Of a stretch of DNA of 7,363 bases, positions 5,679-7,363 are shown one piece after another. Source of the DNA: Candidatus Rifleibacteriota bacterium. Its GTDB lineage: Bacteria > Riflebacteria > Ozemobacteria > Ozemobacterales > Ozemobacteraceae. Both the position numbers and the translations under genes were made by a program. The first letter of the stretch is position 1; the number at the start of each line of letters is the position of its first letter. The stretch covers positions 312 to 7,674 of the forward strand of contig JAKJFO010000190.1 in assembly GCA_022704885.1 (NCBI GenBank). The letters are read 5' to 3'. The notes beneath the pieces are model-generated. The model was not told the origin of the DNA, ran no database searches, and saw only the letters and a program-made list of their open reading frames with translations.

Positions 5679-6419
5679 TTACCGGCAATGCGGGCATGAA
5701 TCGTTGCGGTTGACCGCAAAACTGCTGAAACGGTGATCCCAGGCATCGTAATACTTGAGATTGTCGTCAATATGTTTTTCAACGAGATATCTGAGGGCGG
5801 TAGCGGCGCTGATAGAAGCGATAATGGTGACTATCGGCGTGATTATCCCACTGTTATGAACCGTCGGAAAATCTGAATCGGTGTCGACTTCAGGAATCAG
5901 ACAGCGCAGACACGCTGTTTTGCCTGGCATGATAAACATTGACTGCCCTGAAGAGGCGGTTACTGCTGAATGCACCCAGGGAATTGCATGTTCGATCGCT
6001 TGCTGGTTAAGTATGAAGCGGCTGGCAAAGTTGTCGGTGCCGTCGAGCAGCAGATCGCAGCTGCCAAAAAGATCTTTGAAATTGCGAGAATCCAGTCGCT
6101 CGCAGAACGCTTCGATATTTATTTCGGAATTGATCCGCGAAAGCTTGTCAGCGGCAGATATCGCTTTACTGCAGCCGATATCCGATTCGTCAAACAGCAT
6201 CTGGCGCTGCAGGTTCGAGAGTTCCACCTGGTCTGAGTCTACCAGAATCAGATCGCCAACACCGCTGCGGGCGCAGATAGAGGCAAGATTGCTGCCTAGC
6301 GCGCCGACACCAAGAATGCCGACCCGGCTTTTGTTGAGACGCTGCTGACCCTTCAGCCCAATCGGCTTGAAAAGAAGTTGTTTCTGATAACGTTCAAAAA
6401 TGTGCTCAGACAATGTCAC
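5679..6419 (-). CDS. ThiF/MoeB-type E1-like adenylyltransferase
   Basis: A 246-residue cytoplasmic enzyme that uses ATP to adenylate the C-terminal glycine of a ubiquitin-like carrier. Evidence: the N-terminal RYQKQLLFKPIGLKGQQRL lead-in, nucleotide-binding GVGALG (37-42), the arginine finger R72 in NLQRQ, the metal-binding acidic motif DGTDNF (126-131), and the structural zinc ligands CLRC (C170, C173) and CPHC (C242, C245). The length matches ThiF and MoeB without a rhodanese domain. Where ThiF has its sulfur-handling cysteine before AGVLGP, this protein reads PTVHNSGIITP, so that cysteine is missing and it probably performs adenylation only, as in MoeB. It is placed between the S4 gene and the carrier gene, 17 bases from the latter. 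The start is ambiguous: GTG at 6419 overlaps the S4 stop (GTGA), while TTG at 6413 has GGAG (6422-6419) at an ideal five bases and would give 244 residues. Confidence 0.9.
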   Translation of the reverse strand: MTLSEHIFERYQKQLLFKPIGLKGQQRLNKSRVGILGVGALGSNLASICARSGVGDLILVDSDQVELSNLQRQMLFDESDIGCSKAISAADKLSRINSEINIEAFCERLDSRNFKDLFGSCDLLLDGTDNFASRFILNQQAIEHAIPWVHSAVTASSGQSMFIMPGKTACLRCLIPEVDTDSDFPTVHNSGIITPIVTIIASISAATALRYLVEKHIDDNLKYYDAWDHRFSSFAVNRNDSCPHCR

Positions 6420-6637
6420 TCCACGTTAACAATCTGACCTTCAATCTCTACACGCATGCCGCTGCGTAATTTGCGGCGTTTGCGCGACTCGACCTCGCCA
6501 TCGACGGTGACCATCCCGTTTTCTACAGCCATTTTGGCCTGTCCGCCAGTTGGGCAGATCCCGACAAATTTGAGCAGTTTGATCAGTTCGATGTAATCTT
6601 CGGTCAGTTTGAAGGTAATCGGTTTATTGCCGCTCAT
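6416..6637 (-). CDS. Small S4-domain RNA-binding protein, YbcJ/YaaA-like
   Basis: A 73-residue protein consisting of a single S4 RNA-binding domain. GGQAKMAVENGMVTVDGEV (31-49) followed by ESRKRRKL (50-57) and GMRVEIEG (60-67) is the classic S4 pattern and matches E. coli YbcJ (70 residues) and Bacillus YaaA closely from memory. The basic ESRKRRKLRSG stretch would contact RNA, perhaps ribosomal RNA; the family's exact role is not settled. The ATG at 6637 comes two bases after the stop of the DHH gene, and only a weak purine-rich stretch precedes it, so translation is probably coupled to the upstream gene. Its own TGA (6418-6416) overlaps the GTG of the E1-like gene. The extremely tight packing argues that the four genes are one transcript. 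Confidence 0.9.
   Translation of the reverse strand: MSGNKPITFKLTEDYIELIKLLKFVGICPTGGQAKMAVENGMVTVDGEVESRKRRKLRSGMRVEIEGQIVNVE
6419..6422 (-). promoter_or_regulatory. Shine-Dalgarno GGAG favouring a TTG start for the E1-like gene
   Basis: GGAG on the minus strand ends on the first base of the GTG codon at 6419, leaving no spacing for that start, but lies five bases before an in-frame TTG at 6413. Both starts keep the conserved domain intact. Confidence 0.5.
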
Positions 6638-6639
6638 TA

Positions 6640-7363
6640 TTATTCATCTTCTTTCTCGTCATCATCGACGGCGCCTATCTTGTTGAGTATCTTCTGGGTG
6701 ATCTGAGCCTTGTAAAGCTTCCACTTCATATCGCGAAATTCTTTGTCACTGCCGCCGGAAAGGAATCCGACCGGGATCTCAAAACCGCCGGCAGTCTTTT
6801 TGCCACCACCAAAATAGCGTCCGCCCGGGCCTTTGCCGAAAACTTCCTTTAAAAATTCATCAGGGTCGATGGTAATTCGCGAGGTACGCATCGAACCGAC
6901 AATGGTTTCTTCCTGGTCGGGAGATACTATCACGCCAAAAACTATGGCAGTGTGTATGTTTTCTTCGGTCAGCAGAAAGTCGGCGGCCTGCGGAATCGCA
7001 TCGCGCTCTTCGCAGCGCACATAGCCTATTCCAGAAATAGAATAGCTTTCCTTGATGGTGCGGTTGGCGAGGGCTTCTTCGATAATGGTCATCGTCTGTT
7101 TGGAGCGCGCCTGACTGGTAATCTGTGCCAGCAGATCACTGTCGACGAAACGGCAGATGAAAGCGGCTGCCATGAAATCTTCGCTGCCCGCCCTGACAAA
7201 GCCGGTGGTGTCAGTTTTGATTCCGTGCATCAGAGCGGTGGCAGTCATCAGATGTTCGGTGCGGCTGCGTTCGATCTGAATAAGGCCCTCACGCAGGTAA
7301 CTGGCATAGATTGTCGCTGTTGAGCCGACCTTGCGAATGTCGATATACTTCGGGTTAAGGCGG
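6640..7363 (-). CDS. DHH/DHHA1-family phosphoesterase (5' end outside window)
   Basis: The frame is open to the right edge, so this is the C-terminal 240 residues of a longer protein, probably an NrnA/RecJ-like phosphoesterase of about 300-350 residues acting on short oligonucleotides, pAp or cyclic dinucleotides. An ATG at 7248 is not the true start: homology continues upstream with DIRKVGSTATIYASYL, a typical DHH segment. Visible landmarks are GIKTDTTGF (residues 47-55 of the fragment), which contributes a metal-binding Asp, and the DHHA1 substrate-binding part with GSMRTSR (157-163), DEFLKEVFG and GGGKKTAGGFEIPVGFLSGG (185-204). The usual GGGH glycine-rich motif has Lys for His here, and the GGFEIPVGF sequence marks a subfamily I recall from deltaproteobacterial-type proteins. 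The C-terminus is acidic (DDDEKEDE). The DHH catalytic motifs lie outside the window. The stop is two bases before the S4 gene's ATG. Confidence 0.85.
   Translation of the reverse strand, partial: RLNPKYIDIRKVGSTATIYASYLREGLIQIERSRTEHLMTATALMHGIKTDTTGFVRAGSEDFMAAAFICRFVDSDLLAQITSQARSKQTMTIIEEALANRTIKESYSISGIGYVRCEERDAIPQAADFLLTEENIHTAIVFGVIVSPDQEETIVGSMRTSRITIDPDEFLKEVFGKGPGGRYFGGGKKTAGGFEIPVGFLSGGSDKEFRDMKWKLYKAQITQKILNKIGAVDDDEKEDE

Noticed and set aside
5662..5697. Longer N-terminus for the sulfur carrier
   Set aside because: The added residues overlap the E1 gene and lack an SD, whereas the start at 5661 has AGGAG at five bases and begins exactly at the beta-grasp fold.
6640..7248. Complete 202-residue gene starting at the ATG at 7248
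   Set aside because: The reading frame stays open to the window edge and the upstream residues carry DHH-family sequence (VGSTATIYASYL), so the ATG is internal.

Overview
The window looks like ordinary chromosome of an anaerobic or facultatively anaerobic bacterium. It carries part of the [FeFe]-hydrogenase maturation machinery, an Old-Yellow-Enzyme-like flavoprotein with a C-terminal cysteine cluster, and a lipoprotein. Base composition is balanced, coding density is high and genes sit in short operons. I cannot name the organism; the mix suggests a poorly sampled anaerobic lineage rather than a well-known genus, but that is a guess. There is no phage, insertion sequence, CRISPR array, tRNA or rRNA.

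Layout, left to right. (1) 1-1422, minus strand: a hydrogenase operon, with a TM1266-type ACT-like regulator gene followed 19 bases later by hydG, which runs off the left edge. Its promoter lies at about 1501-1528. A perfect 7+7 inverted repeat, TTGTGAA-N10-TTCACAA, follows the -10 box and contains a good match to the operator of the NADH-sensing repressor Rex. (2) 1423-1686: a non-coding gap holding that promoter and operator plus a small hairpin-rich repeat of the widespread 'ATTCCCGC..GCGGGAAT' type. (3) 1687-3778, minus strand: a two-gene operon of an OYE-family flavoprotein with altered active-site residues, then a short SppA-type signal peptide peptidase. (4) 3779-3853: a 75-base divergent promoter region in which neither flanking gene has a clear Shine-Dalgarno site. 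(5) 3854-5431, plus strand: a DUF2156 (LPG-synthase C-terminal, GNAT-like) protein, then an orphan lipoprotein. (6) 5428-7363, minus strand: a tightly packed four-gene operon of a DHH/DHHA1 phosphoesterase (5' end outside the window), a YbcJ-type S4 RNA-binding protein, a ThiF/MoeB-type E1-like adenylyltransferase, and a ubiquitin-like MoaD/ThiS-type sulfur carrier ending in Gly-Gly-Gly.

How the genes work together. The hydrogenase genes form one functional unit, probably governed by redox state. The E1-like enzyme and the carrier form an activation pair: adenylation of the carrier's C-terminal glycine, then probably thiocarboxylation. That pair is joined to RNA-related genes rather than to thiamine or molybdopterin genes, so its target is open. 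The most interesting points are the Rex-like operator over the hydrogenase-maturation transcription start, the orphan E1/carrier pair beside S4 and DHH genes, and the OYE-like protein whose usual substrate-binding residues are missing. I see no clearly new system, but these three are worth testing.
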